Below are positions 8,444 to 17,800 of a DNA stretch of 53,286 nt, piece after piece. The stretch spans positions 1 through 53,286 of the forward strand of contig CAKZLZ010000022.1 in NCBI GenBank assembly GCA_937127435.1, written 5' to 3'. A model generated the notes under the pieces. That model saw nothing but the letters and a program-made list of their open reading frames with translations, did not search any database and was not told the DNA's origin. Positions within the stretch are counted from its first letter, which is position 1; every line of letters starts with the position of its first letter. Origin of the DNA: an uncultured Verrucomicrobiota bacterium. Lineage in GTDB: Bacteria > Verrucomicrobiota > Kiritimatiellia > SS1-B-03-39 > UBA6053. Made by a program: the position numbers and the translations under genes.

Positions 8444-8770
8444 ATGGAAAACGAAAAATCAATCGAAACGCCCCCGGCCGGGGGCGTGAAAAAAATCTTG
8501 TCCGGAATATGCCATTGCTGTGCCTATCACCATTTGTTTAAAATTTTCTCCATGCGCATTCGTGGAGAAAAATGTTCAGAAATCACCAAAGTGGGACGCA
8601 ACATTGCCCTGCTGGGATTTTTCTGTCCGCTCTTTTGGATCGCCCTTTTCTCCGGAACACGCGGCAGCCATCTCTTCTTTCATGCAACCCATTCGGGAAT
8701 CGTTTTTCTAATCGGAGTGGTTATAATGATCATCGGTTTTAAATTCCAACCCTACAGTTCTGATGAATGA
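8444..8770 (+). CDS. Small membrane protein with Cys/His-rich N-terminus
   Basis: A 108-residue protein that I do not recognise. The N-terminal half contains GICHCCAYHH (about residues 26-35) and a further cysteine in EKCSE, suggesting metal binding. Two hydrophobic segments follow (NIALLGFFCPLFWIAL and GIVFLIGVVIMIIGF). It begins six bases after the permease stop and its end overlaps the ArsR start, so the three genes form one operon. It may assist the permease, but that is inference. Confidence 0.6.
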   Translation: MENEKSIETPPAGGVKKILSGICHCCAYHHLFKIFSMRIRGEKCSEITKVGRNIALLGFFCPLFWIALFSGTRGSHLFFHATHSGIVFLIGVVIMIIGFKFQPYSSDE

Positions 8771-9149
8771 AAACTATATAGATGCCCTCAAAGCCCTCGC
8801 TGAACCCCATCGGCTCCGTCTGTTCTGGTTGCTCATCCATGTCGATCAACGCATCACCGTGGCCGAAGCCATGGACGTCACCGGCGACACCCAATATAAC
8901 GCTTCACGCAATTTAAAAATTCTCTACAAAGCCGGCCTGCTCACTCAATCAAAAATTGGAAAATGGGTCTATTACAGCTTAGCCGAACAAGAACTTCCCC
9001 ACTGGCACACTCTGGTCGAATCCGTGCGCTCTCTCCCCTCAGATGACTTTGCCGACGTCGCCACCCGCTGCAAAAAACGACTCGCCATGCGCGTCGACAA
9101 CGAATGCGTCATCGGCCCCAACAGCGAAGCCTGGCTAAAGAAAAAGTAA
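8763..9149 (+). CDS. ArsR/SmtB-family transcriptional regulator
   Basis: A winged helix-turn-helix repressor of 128 residues. It begins ALKALAEPHRLRLFWLL, the usual first helix of the family. The recognition region includes TQYNASRNLKILYKAGLLTQ, followed by the wing KIGKWVYYSL. No classic CxCxxC metal site is visible in the recognition helix. Cysteines occur late (TRCKKRL, NECVIG) and could form another sensor site. It overlaps the preceding gene by eight bases and probably controls the operon through the palindrome at 7421. Confidence 0.88.
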   Translation: MNENYIDALKALAEPHRLRLFWLLIHVDQRITVAEAMDVTGDTQYNASRNLKILYKAGLLTQSKIGKWVYYSLAEQELPHWHTLVESVRSLPSDDFADVATRCKKRLAMRVDNECVIGPNSEAWLKKK

Positions 9150-9169
9150 CACAGACATTCCTGTCTGTG
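9150..9169. repeat. Palindromic repeat CACAGACA family, copy 1
   Basis: CACAGACATTCCTGTCTGTG is a perfect 8-bp inverted repeat around TTCC, directly after the ArsR stop. Second and third copies lie at 9225-9244 and 20349-20368. It may act as a terminator or be a REP-like element. Confidence 0.8.
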
Positions 9170-9224
9170 ATCTGCCAGAGCGCCGCGAAGGCAGCAAACC
9201 ACAACCTATACCTCAGCAACGTAA

Positions 9225-9244
9225 CACAGACATTCCTGTCTGTG
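9225..9244. repeat. Palindromic repeat CACAGACA family, copy 2
   Basis: Identical to copy 1 over 20 bases and preceded by the same GTAA. The 55 bases between the copies have no gene. The region up to 9344 has no supported coding sequence. Confidence 0.8.
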
Positions 9245-9344
9245 ACCTGCCCTGTTTACAAACCCTGCGCCTGCAGAAGGGAGCTCAACGAAGGCAGCAA
9301 ATCGCACCCGGCTCAACACTATATCAAGTGTCACTTTTAAATAT

Positions 9345-9391
9345 TATAAGTGGCCAAATCTTGACATTTATGACCGATTTGGCCACTTATA
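9345..9391. promoter_or_regulatory. 16-bp perfect inverted repeat just before the AAA ATPase gene
   Basis: TATAAGTGGCCAAATC at 9345-9360 is the exact reverse complement of GATTTGGCCACTTATA at 9376-9391, with a 15-base spacer beginning TTGACA. The right arm ends four bases before the ATG. It could be an operator for autoregulation, with the promoter inside it, or the end of a mobile cassette. A related palindrome follows the gene. Confidence 0.7.
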
Positions 9392-9395
9392 GATC

Positions 9396-10823
9396 ATGAC
9401 ACTCATCGGACGAATAGAGGAAAAACAGCAGCTAGACCGTTTGTTAAACAGCAAGAACGCGGAATTTTTAGCTATTTATGGCCGTCGGCGGATTGGAAAA
9501 ACCTTCTTGATTCGAGAGCACTTCAAACGGCAACTTTGTTTCGAACTAACGGGGGTAAAGGATGGCATACTTAAGGAACAGCTCCAATATTTCAATCAGG
9601 AGATAGGGAAACGTAGTCGGAAATCTTATGAATGTCCTGGCTCTTGGCAGGATGCTTTCCAACAGTTGGAGCAGTATCTCACAGGTCTACGGGGAAAAGG
9701 AAAGCGGGTCATTTTCTTTGATGAGCTTCCTTGGTTGGCCAGTCCTCGGTCACGATTTCTACAGGCTCTAGACCATTTCTGGAATACGGTATTGTCGCGT
9801 GATTCACGTTTTATTCTGGTTATTTGTGGTTCTGCGGCCTCCTGGATGATCAGCAAGGTGATTGAAAATAAAGGAGGACTGCACAACCGTCTAACCTCTC
9901 CGCCCATAAGATTGGAACCTTTCTCACTGGCGGAAAGCGAGTTGTTTCTTAAGTCGCAGGGGATAAAGAACATTTCACATTATGATCAACTTATCCTGGC
10001 GATGGTTATGGGTGGGGTGCCGCATTATCTTAAAGAAGCGATTCCTGGTCGATCCGCCACCCAAATTATTGATAACGTCTGCTTCAGTAAAACAGGTTTA
10101 TTACGGAATGAATTTGAACGATTGTATTCTTCTCTTTTTGAAAACGCAGAACGGCATATTGAGATCGTTTACGAATTGGCAAAACATCCACAAGGATTGA
10201 CACGATCGGCACTGACGAAGGTTTACGCCTCTGGGGGCAGGCTTACACAAACATTAAGGGAGTTGGAGGAAGCTGGATTTATCAGTACGCACCAACCGTT
10301 TGACAAAAAAAGTAAGGATACGACCTATCGTTTAACGGATGAGTACACACTCTTTTATCTGAAGTGGATAAAAGGCCGCCGGGAAAATGGTCCAGGCACA
10401 TTTTTAAAGTTGTCTCAAAAACCAGGTTGGCGGGCTTGGAGTGGCTATGCGCTCGAATCATTGGCACACAAACATATAGGGCTCATCAAACAGGAACTGG
10501 GGATTGAGCAAGTTGATACCAAACATTGTAGCTGGGTCCATCACGCAAATAAGACATGGCCTGATGGGGCTCAGGTAGATTTGCTACTGGACCGTGCAGA
10601 CGGAACGATTAATCTGATTGAGGTCAAGTTCTCGCAAGGCCCCTTCACCATTACAAAAAAATATGCAGAAGAACTTCGCCGCAAAGTACAGGTATTTCGG
10701 GACGTCACAGGTACGAAAAAAACGATTTTCTTAACACTCCTTACCACCAATGGTTGCTCGGAAAACGTCTATGCCAAAGAATTAGTTGATGTGTCTCTTC
10801 AAACGGAGTGCCTGTTTAAATGA
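9396..10823 (+). CDS. AAA ATPase of the archaeal-type ATPase/DUF234 family
   Basis: A 475-residue STAND-like ATPase. The Walker A motif GRRRIGKT lies at about residues 29-36 and Walker B VIFFDELPW near 105-113. A sensor-like ILVICGSAASWM follows. A winged-helix region (QGLTRSALTKVYASGG, LRELEEAGFISTH) is in the middle. The C-terminal DUF234-like domain (INLIEVKFSQGPFTI) resembles a PD-(D/E)XK nuclease fold, with an acidic residue in AQVDLLLDR and the EVK. The gene is visibly more A+T-rich than its neighbours and is flanked by related palindromes, suggesting transfer. There is no ribosome binding site before the ATG. The biological role of this family is unclear; defence or toxin-like roles have been suggested. 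Confidence 0.82.
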   Translation: MTLIGRIEEKQQLDRLLNSKNAEFLAIYGRRRIGKTFLIREHFKRQLCFELTGVKDGILKEQLQYFNQEIGKRSRKSYECPGSWQDAFQQLEQYLTGLRGKGKRVIFFDELPWLASPRSRFLQALDHFWNTVLSRDSRFILVICGSAASWMISKVIENKGGLHNRLTSPPIRLEPFSLAESELFLKSQGIKNISHYDQLILAMVMGGVPHYLKEAIPGRSATQIIDNVCFSKTGLLRNEFERLYSSLFENAERHIEIVYELAKHPQGLTRSALTKVYASGGRLTQTLRELEEAGFISTHQPFDKKSKDTTYRLTDEYTLFYLKWIKGRRENGPGTFLKLSQKPGWRAWSGYALESLAHKHIGLIKQELGIEQVDTKHCSWVHHANKTWPDGAQVDLLLDRADGTINLIEVKFSQGPFTITKKYAEELRRKVQVFRDVTGTKKTIFLTLLTTNGCSENVYAKELVDVSLQTECLFK

Positions 10824-10834
10824 AACTCCATAAT

Positions 10835-10869
10835 TGGCCAAATCTTTATTTTTAAAGAAGTTTTGGCCA
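10835..10869. terminator. Bidirectional hairpin between convergent genes
   Basis: TGGCCAAA at 10835-10842 pairs with TTTGGCCA at 10862-10869, and CTTTA pairs with TAAAG inside. It sits between the ATPase stop (10823) and the regulator stop (10873) and can serve both strands. The arms share GGCCAAATCTT with the palindrome upstream of the ATPase. Confidence 0.6.
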
Positions 10870-10872
10870 CCT

Positions 10873-11574
10873 TTAACTGTTCGGACAATATCGATACCCC
10901 ACCCCGTGGACGGTCTGAATAAATGTGGGGGTTTTCCTATCCGGTTCAATCTTCTTCCGCAACTGGGCAATATGCTGATCCAGGGTCCGGGTGGTCCCAT
11001 AATACTCTATACCCCAGGCGTGATTCAACAATTCATCCCGCGACAACACCTCATTGGGCCGGTCCGCAAAGTACTTCAATAAATCCATTTCCCGGGCGCT
11101 CACTTCGATTTGCGTTTCCCCATGACTCCCAATGAGTTTCTTCGGACACATCCGGAAAGGCCCCAGTAAAAACTCATCTTCATTCACTGAAGTACCACTT
11201 CGTTGCGATCTTCTTAATAACGCATGCACCCTCGCCAACAATTCCCGCACCCCGAAAGGTTTGGTCATATAATCATCCGCCCCCAACTCAAGCCCCAACA
11301 CCTTGTCGATCTCTTCACTCTTGGCCGTGAGCATCAACACCGGCGTATTCGAATCCCGGGTCCGGAATTCCCGGCAGACATCGTAGCCACTCATCCCCGG
11401 CATCATCAAATCCAAGATCAGCAAATCCGGAGATCCGGCTTTCAGTTTCTCCAAGCCTTCTCTGCCATCCACAGCTTCACTCACCTGATAATTTTCACTC
11501 TCCAGCGTATCCACCAAACCCTGACGGATCGCCGGATCATCTTCCACCACTAATATTCGAATGTTTTCATTCAT
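10873..11574 (-). CDS. OmpR/PhoB-family response regulator of the vWA operon
   Basis: A 233-residue regulator. The receiver domain begins MNENIRILVVEDDPAIRQG, has the phospho-acceptor in ILDLMMPGMSG (about residue 53), and ends MTKPFGVRELLARVHALLRR. The winged-helix part shows SAREMDLLKYFADRP and RTLDQHIAQLRKKIE, ending VHGVGYRY. I chose the ATG at 11574, which overlaps the kinase stop (ATGA). An upstream ATG at 11616 lies inside the kinase gene. It is the last gene of the vWA-kinase-regulator operon and may bind the 11-bp repeats upstream of that operon. Confidence 0.93.
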   Translation of the reverse strand: MNENIRILVVEDDPAIRQGLVDTLESENYQVSEAVDGREGLEKLKAGSPDLLILDLMMPGMSGYDVCREFRTRDSNTPVLMLTAKSEEIDKVLGLELGADDYMTKPFGVRELLARVHALLRRSQRSGTSVNEDEFLLGPFRMCPKKLIGSHGETQIEVSAREMDLLKYFADRPNEVLSRDELLNHAWGIEYYGTTRTLDQHIAQLRKKIEPDRKTPTFIQTVHGVGYRYCPNS

Positions 11575-13157
11575 ACCTTTTCCTTTCGGGTTACCGGCAG
11601 CGTCCAAATAAAACAACCGCCCTTCTCCTTCAGATTACATTGTAAATCCCCACCCATCTGACGGGCCAAGCGACGGGAAATATGCAACCCCAATCCGGTG
11701 CCGCCACTCTCCCGGGTAATGCTGTCATCCACCTGGTGAAAGGCCTGAAAAACTTTTCCAGCTTCCCGCTCGGGAATCCCCGGACCTTCATCCTGGAATT
11801 TTAATTTAATCGCATCCTCCGCCATCTCCGCCGTGATTTTTAACCCTCCACCCGCCGATGCATACTTGATGGCGTTGTCATACAAATTTAAAATAATCTG
11901 TTCCGCCGCATCCGGATCCACCACTCCGAAAACCTGAGCTTCCGGAAATTCCACTTCCATCCCCGCCTGCACAAAACGTTCGGACATGCGTCCGTAAACC
12001 GTCTGTAAACAATCATTCAAACAAAGCCGTTCCGGATGCAAACGGCTCCGCCCCATTTCCAGTCGGCTGAAATCCAACACATTATGCACCAACCGGGCCA
12101 AGCGTTCACTTTCATCGCGCATGGTGGACAAATATTTTTTCTGTTTGTCCGGATCTTTCACCCGTCCCTCCAACAACAACTCGCTGTACAAACGAAGCGT
12201 GGTCAGGGGCGTCTTAAATTCATGACTCACATTCGAAACGAAGGTGGTTTTTTGCAACGCCTCTTTGCGACTGCGGTTCACCCAGGCATTTAACCCCAAA
12301 GCGCCGCCCACAATCGACATCAAAAGCAAAACCCCCAAACTTCCCGCCACCCACATAAATCCTTTAGACAATCCTTCCTGAACCGGCGTTAGAGAAATAG
12401 CCCCCAAGCGGGCGAAGGGCAACAGCACACCCATTTCAGCCGTCAGCGTTACCGGACGGTCTCCGTGATCTCCGGTGGCCACCAAAACCCGGTCACTCCG
12501 GTCCAACAAAACCAGATCCTCTCCACCCACACTCATCTCCCGCAACCAAACATTCATCCGTGCATACAACGCCGCCATTTCGATTTCGACCCCCACGATT
12601 TCTTGAGAGCTTGGATCCAAGACATAAAGCAACAAACTGTCCCGGTCCGCCCATTGCCAGGCCCGCCATTCCGCCTGCACCGGTTCTCTAAATTTTCGGG
12701 ACATGCGGGATTTCATTTGAGGCACCTCTCCACCCGGCGCAAACCACTGCATGCGCCCGGAAAAAAAACTTTCGTAGCGTTGCAAAAACTCTTTGCACTC
12801 CGCATCCAAATAAATTCCGGGAGTCGGAAGCAACAAATTTCCCTCTTCCGATATCCGGAACACATTGCGGACCAGCGGATGGCTGCGTTGAAGCTCCATT
12901 AATGCCTCATCCACTTTTACACCCGCAAGATCACTGAGTTGTTGAGTCAATTCACTCCGCACTTTGGTCAAAGGCGCTTCTAAACGCGCAACCGTTTGCT
13001 CCAGCCACCGACTTTGCGCATTGGCGGCCTGGACTTCCAAACGTTGTTGTTCATGGCGGAGCATTTGCAACCCCACCACCGCAAGCACCCCCACCGGGAG
13101 AATCACCAAAGCAGTGAAAAACCAAACAGGAATTTTGCGGAAGGGGGATTTGCTCAA
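11571..13157 (-). CDS. Sensor histidine kinase with large extracytoplasmic domain
   Basis: A 528-residue kinase. A membrane segment (VWFFTALVILPVGVLAVVGL) is followed by about 230 extracytoplasmic residues, a second membrane segment (VAGSLGVLLLMSIVGGALGL), then HisKA SHEFKTPLTTLRLYSELL with the histidine near residue 310. The ATPase boxes are NLYDNAIKYA, DEGPGIPER and GGTGLGLHIS. I chose a TTG start at 13157. It lies one base after the vWA stop and has GGAG eight bases upstream, while the ATG at 13211 would overlap the vWA gene by 53 bases. The N-terminus includes a coiled segment (LRHEQQRLEVQAANAQSRWLE). Confidence 0.88.
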   Translation of the reverse strand: MSKSPFRKIPVWFFTALVILPVGVLAVVGLQMLRHEQQRLEVQAANAQSRWLEQTVARLEAPLTKVRSELTQQLSDLAGVKVDEALMELQRSHPLVRNVFRISEEGNLLLPTPGIYLDAECKEFLQRYESFFSGRMQWFAPGGEVPQMKSRMSRKFREPVQAEWRAWQWADRDSLLLYVLDPSSQEIVGVEIEMAALYARMNVWLREMSVGGEDLVLLDRSDRVLVATGDHGDRPVTLTAEMGVLLPFARLGAISLTPVQEGLSKGFMWVAGSLGVLLLMSIVGGALGLNAWVNRSRKEALQKTTFVSNVSHEFKTPLTTLRLYSELLLEGRVKDPDKQKKYLSTMRDESERLARLVHNVLDFSRLEMGRSRLHPERLCLNDCLQTVYGRMSERFVQAGMEVEFPEAQVFGVVDPDAAEQIILNLYDNAIKYASAGGGLKITAEMAEDAIKLKFQDEGPGIPEREAGKVFQAFHQVDDSITRESGGTGLGLHISRRLARQMGGDLQCNLKEKGGCFIWTLPVTRKEKV

Positions 13158-13158
13158 A

Positions 13159-14535
13159 CTATTTTCTCCAACTGGATTTATTATACTGCTGGTTTCGGGT
13201 TTGCTCCGCATCGGTACGCAGCACTTTACGGTTATAAGAATTCAAACCTTCCTGCTCCAGCAGGTCACTTTGCTTCGAAAGATTTTGAGCTTCTTCTTCC
13301 AGTTCCTCGGGAGCAGAAAAGTCATAATCCTCAGTCGCGATCACAATCTTCTGACGGTTTTGCCGTAAAACTTCCACCGCAGCTTTTTGATCGCCCTGTT
13401 CAGCGAGCTTGATCGCTTCCTCTTTGGCAATGGCACTTTCCTGTAACAGCACTTCTTTTTTCACTACTTCATTGTAGCTGGCTTTCACCTCTTCTTCTTG
13501 TCGACTGAACTGCGCATTTAAGGCCAGGTTTTGTTTCTCATCGATTTCGCTAAACATATTGCGGTACTGAATCGCAGCCGACATGAGTGGGAGTTCGGTG
13601 TCGGCCGGTGTCGCGGGGACTTCCACTTCCAAAAGTAAATACCGTTCCTGTGAACCGTACAACTGATTCAAATTCAACTCCACTTTTTGTCCGCGGATGG
13701 TGGCTTCGCGTCCGATGGAGCGCAGCGGTTTTACATTTTTCGGACACTCAATTTGAATCCGGATATTGCGGGCCACCACATTCAGGACATCGCCCAGTTC
13801 CTGACCGAAAATTCGCGCCAGATCATTTTCGTTTTCCACAAAGTAGGTATTTCCATCACTGCGCTGGGCCAGGCGGGTCATCAGATCTTCATTATAATCT
13901 GTTCCCACCCCAATGGTGGTGACTGAGATGCCTTCCTTCTGTAGACTCACCCCGAGCCGTCCCAAATCTTCGGGAGAAGACGGACCTTTATTCGCCAGTC
14001 CGTCGGACAACAGAATCATCCGGTGCACCATCCCTTCTGCATGATCACCAAAGGCTTTCCGCAATTCCGCCGCGCCCTGACTCACTCCGCCGAACAGTGC
14101 GGTATTGCCACTGGTTTTGATACCGCGAATAATTTCCTGAGCCCGTCGCCGGTCTTTGATGGTGCCGGCCGGAATCAGGGTATCCACTTCCGAACCATAA
14201 ATCACCAGCGAAAATGTATCCTCTGAACCCAAGCGGGCCAAGGCTTCCAAAGCGGCCTGGCGCGCCTGTTCAATTTTATTTCCGCTCATCGATCCGGAGC
14301 GGTCCATGACAATGCACAGATTCACCGGCGGCCGATCCACTTCTTCAGGCACCGCATCCGCCACCAAAGAAATTTTCACCACTGCGGTTTGCTTTTGATC
14401 CGCCGGCAAAACACCGCGGTCCAATTCCACTTTACATCTGATCAAATTATCCGGAGCGGCATGGGGAGCCGCACCCAACTGGGCAAATATTCCCAAGTTG
14501 AACAGTAGAGACCCTATTCTTAATTTTGCATTCAT
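13159..14535 (-). CDS. Secreted von Willebrand factor A domain protein
   Basis: A 458-residue exported protein. I chose the ATG at 14535 because GGAG lies six bases before it; two upstream ATGs lack this. A signal peptide is present (SLLFNLGIFAQLGAAPHA). The vWA domain starts LCIVMDRSGSMSGNKIEQA with an intact DxSxS metal site near residue 77. SGNTALFGGV and ILLSDGLANKG supply the other metal-ion ligands. After about residue 240 comes a beta domain (VARNIRIQIECPKNV), then a charged coiled-coil tail (VVKKEVLLQESAIAKEEAIKLAEQ). The family often binds protein or ligand through Mg2+. Linkage to a kinase with a large outer domain suggests it takes part in sensing. Confidence 0.87.
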   Translation of the reverse strand: MNAKLRIGSLLFNLGIFAQLGAAPHAAPDNLIRCKVELDRGVLPADQKQTAVVKISLVADAVPEEVDRPPVNLCIVMDRSGSMSGNKIEQARQAALEALARLGSEDTFSLVIYGSEVDTLIPAGTIKDRRRAQEIIRGIKTSGNTALFGGVSQGAAELRKAFGDHAEGMVHRMILLSDGLANKGPSSPEDLGRLGVSLQKEGISVTTIGVGTDYNEDLMTRLAQRSDGNTYFVENENDLARIFGQELGDVLNVVARNIRIQIECPKNVKPLRSIGREATIRGQKVELNLNQLYGSQERYLLLEVEVPATPADTELPLMSAAIQYRNMFSEIDEKQNLALNAQFSRQEEEVKASYNEVVKKEVLLQESAIAKEEAIKLAEQGDQKAAVEVLRQNRQKIVIATEDYDFSAPEELEEEAQNLSKQSDLLEQEGLNSYNRKVLRTDAEQTRNQQYNKSSWRK

Positions 14536-14638
14536 TATTTTCTCCATCGAGGAAGGTTCATATGAACTCGACATGAATTCATTTACAGGATCATCTTCTC
14601 AGATCCCACCCTCCCGGATGTCATGAGCTTCTGCAAAG

Positions 14639-14658
14639 ATTGTAAAAGAATTGTAAAA
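14639..14658 (-). promoter_or_regulatory. 11-bp-phased direct repeats upstream of the vWA operon
   Basis: On the minus strand TTTTACAAT occurs twice with an 11-base period (plus-strand ATTGTAAAA at 14639-14647 and 14650-14658). OmpR/PhoB regulators typically bind such tandem half-sites. They lie about 105 bases upstream of the operon whose last gene is such a regulator, so this is a candidate autoregulatory site. Confidence 0.55.
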
Positions 14659-14861
14659 AGATCCACAGATTTCGCAGTTTATTTAAATTCCCCATGTACA
14701 AAGCGCCTTGGCCTGCGCAAACTGCCTGCGCCTTTCATCAACGAGAGCAAATTCCCGTACTCCAAGTTACATCACTCAAGCTTTATGTGAAATAGCCCTT
14801 GCACATCCTATATATATCATATGGATTTATTATTCTTTCAACCGAGAATTATCACCACTTT

Positions 14862-17800
14862 ATGAAATGCATGGTTATGAAACTTAACGGAACTTATAAC
14901 ACTCTTCCTCGTCAATTCACCGGCCTGTTGTTCATCGGACTCATGTTCCTCTGCCTTTTCATCAACGCGGAAAACCCGGCTCTCCAAGGAAAAATCGATA
15001 GCCTTTTGGTCGGAGACCGAAGTGTCATTCCCGCTTTGGTGGATAATAAAGAAGAAGCTTTACTGCTCTTGGTGGCCCGAATTCACCCACCCGATGCTGA
15101 TGTCTCGTCTCTACTTGCCCAGTTGGGTGCGGATACGGATGCGGAGCGCACTGAAGCTGTGAACTTACTAAGTAATCTTGGCGGAGCCGTCATGGGATTG
15201 ACGATGGAATTTAAAAAACTCCATCCTAACGATCCGGAAATCCAGTTACGCTGCCGTCAGGTGATCGATAATCATGTGGAAAGGGCAAAAAAGAGGGACC
15301 ACACTGCCATCGTACAATTCCTCATCACCAGCAAAGTTACAGACCCTGAAATGCTGAAGAAATTCCAGGGCAGTTATGGGGTGGTGTTCATGGAAAAAAC
15401 TCCCGAAATTTTTGACCAGTGGAAAGAGAAGGACCTTCCTGAATCTTTCTTGGTTTTTGCTGCCCAGCTCATGCAGATTCCCGAGCTGCGGCGCCCTTTT
15501 GCAAGCTGGATGCTGGGGCAAAACAATAAAGACCGCCAGGTGATAAACACCCTGCGTTATCTGCTTCAGGCAGATTTCGAAAACACCTTCCTCGCGTTCA
15601 ATATCCGCAACAATTACCACAACCAGGTCGACAGGCTGATTTGGGATGAATTCGGAGATCAGCTGACCGATCAACTCATCCGGCAACGCGTGAAGCGGAT
15701 CTATGACCGGCAGGATCAACCGCCGACATTTGACTTCGATCCCGAACAGCCTGTAACCCCGCTGCTGGCTTTCCAACTGCTGAATCTGGAGGGCCGGGCG
15801 ACAATGGAATCCCGGTATTCGGAATATTTTTTCGAAAAAATGGCGCCTATGTCCATCGATGACCTGAGGAAACAGATCCAGACTCATCCATTGGATTCAC
15901 ATATGCTCCGGGGGCTGGCGGGCCGTTACCCGGATCTGCATGCGGAACTGAAAAGTCTCGTTCTCGGGGATTTGGAGGAGGCCAGGCTATACGTCCATCT
16001 GCTGGAGGGCTACAGCATCGCGGTCAAAACTTTCGGGGTGGAATTTCAGGAGGGGGAGTTGGATGAACTCTGGCTCCGGTTTTTTGAAAACGAAAAAGCA
16101 AACCGGGGGCATTTGATCTCGAACGGAGCACGCTTTCAAATCAGCAGTGAGTTGCTGCTCCAGCACATGCAACAATATCCAGAAGCTCTTCAGAAGCAAA
16201 TGAGTTTCTATAACGATACCTTTGCATACCTTATGGATGCAGACCGTGCAGACATCCGGATTCAAACTCTTAAGCTGATGCAACCTGCATACAGCCAACA
16301 AAGTATGCGTCCCGAATACGTACATAAGCTTTGGAATGCGCTGCTGAAAAATCCCGAGCGGGAACAGGCCGAACTGGCCGCACAGAAGATTGCGTTTCTT
16401 AAAAAAATGAATGACGATCAGACTCCCCGTTTTCTGGTTCACCAACTCAAACGCGAAGGATCCGCCCTGCTTTCGAAACGGCTGGCGACTTTTTATCGTG
16501 TCCATCCGGAACTCATCAACCCCCTGTTGGAAACAGAGGAACTTACACCGATGGGGATACAATTCGTCTGTCTACTTTCAGAGGTCCCCGGACTTCCGGA
16601 GACCACGACTCTGCTATTACAAAGCGCCCAGATCCGGGCGCTGAAGCAGAAAGACCTTTCCGGTTATACCCGCTTTGCACTGCAGATCGCCGGCCTCAAT
16701 CTTGGGTCGACAGATCCTGAGGCATTTGAGCTTTTACTGGCGTATGTGGTCGGCCGGATCGATTTCCCCAACCTTCCCATTTGGTTCTTGGATGAAACCC
16801 ACCGTCCCCTGTTGCCAATTTTGAAGCAAAAAATGGAGGCCGAAGAAACACAGCGGGTGCGCCTGCTCTGCATAGGGCTGATGATTGATCCGGATGATCC
16901 TTCCTGGCAGCCACAGATTCAGGATATACTGCAGCAGCGGAAGGGCCCGGAAGTCGCGACCCTGATCAGCAGTTTAAAAACGATCGGCCGTGAACCGGAT
17001 CTTTCTCAGCTCTCCCCCGAAAGACAGGCAGAACTGTTTGAAAATGGTGATAAAGCCCTTGGCTGGGAAGTAAGATCCCTCCTGAAGGAGATGCAGCGTC
17101 CCGAGAATATCGAAACCGCTTTCCGTCAGCTGAACCCCCAGTTAGGTACCTTTCTGAATTACAGGCAGGATAACTGGAGGCTTCGGGTTCAGATCGCTCA
17201 ATATCCTGCAAGCTGGGAGCTGCTGGGAGATGGCCTGCTTCAGCTGGTTGAGAACGGAAACGAAGTACAGCGGGAAAGAGCAGCCGACCTTATGACCGCC
17301 TTGCAGCTCGTTCCCGAAACAGAAGCAAACCGGCTGGCAGAGCTTCTGGACAGTCCGGACACCAATATACGCATACGGAATTCACTGTTGTGGGTGGTGG
17401 CATGCATGGGACCGCTGGCGGTGAATGCGTCTGAAACCGTGTTGAATTTGCACCCCACAGATAAAGAGGGGAAACAGCGTCAATCTTTCGCACTTACCGC
17501 CATCAGTCCTGATCCCGCCATACAAGATCTGCATTTTGAAAACCTGTTGAATTTTCACCGCAGTTATCCCGATTATAAGTTGGTCCGAATGGTCGGGTTG
17601 CTGAGAACATACGATGAACAGAAAAGATTGGATTTCTTTCAACAGGTTCTGGAACAGGCCTTTAGCGCACAGTTATCCAGACGGGGAGAGTCGAATGTAC
17701 GCGAGGTTATCCGACAGGTCGAACACCTGCAGTATCCTGAAAACACTTTAGCCGTGTATCGGAATTTACTGACTTCTCTTGCGGATCCCGGTCCTCAAAA

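Noticed and set aside
11575..11616. Longer start of the vWA-linked response regulator at 11616
   Set aside because: The extra residues are translated kinase coding sequence. The ATG at 11574 begins the standard receiver domain.
13158..13211. Start of the vWA-linked kinase at the ATG at 13211
   Set aside because: It would overlap the vWA gene by 53 bases and lacks a ribosome binding site. The TTG at 13157 has GGAG eight bases upstream and follows the vWA stop.
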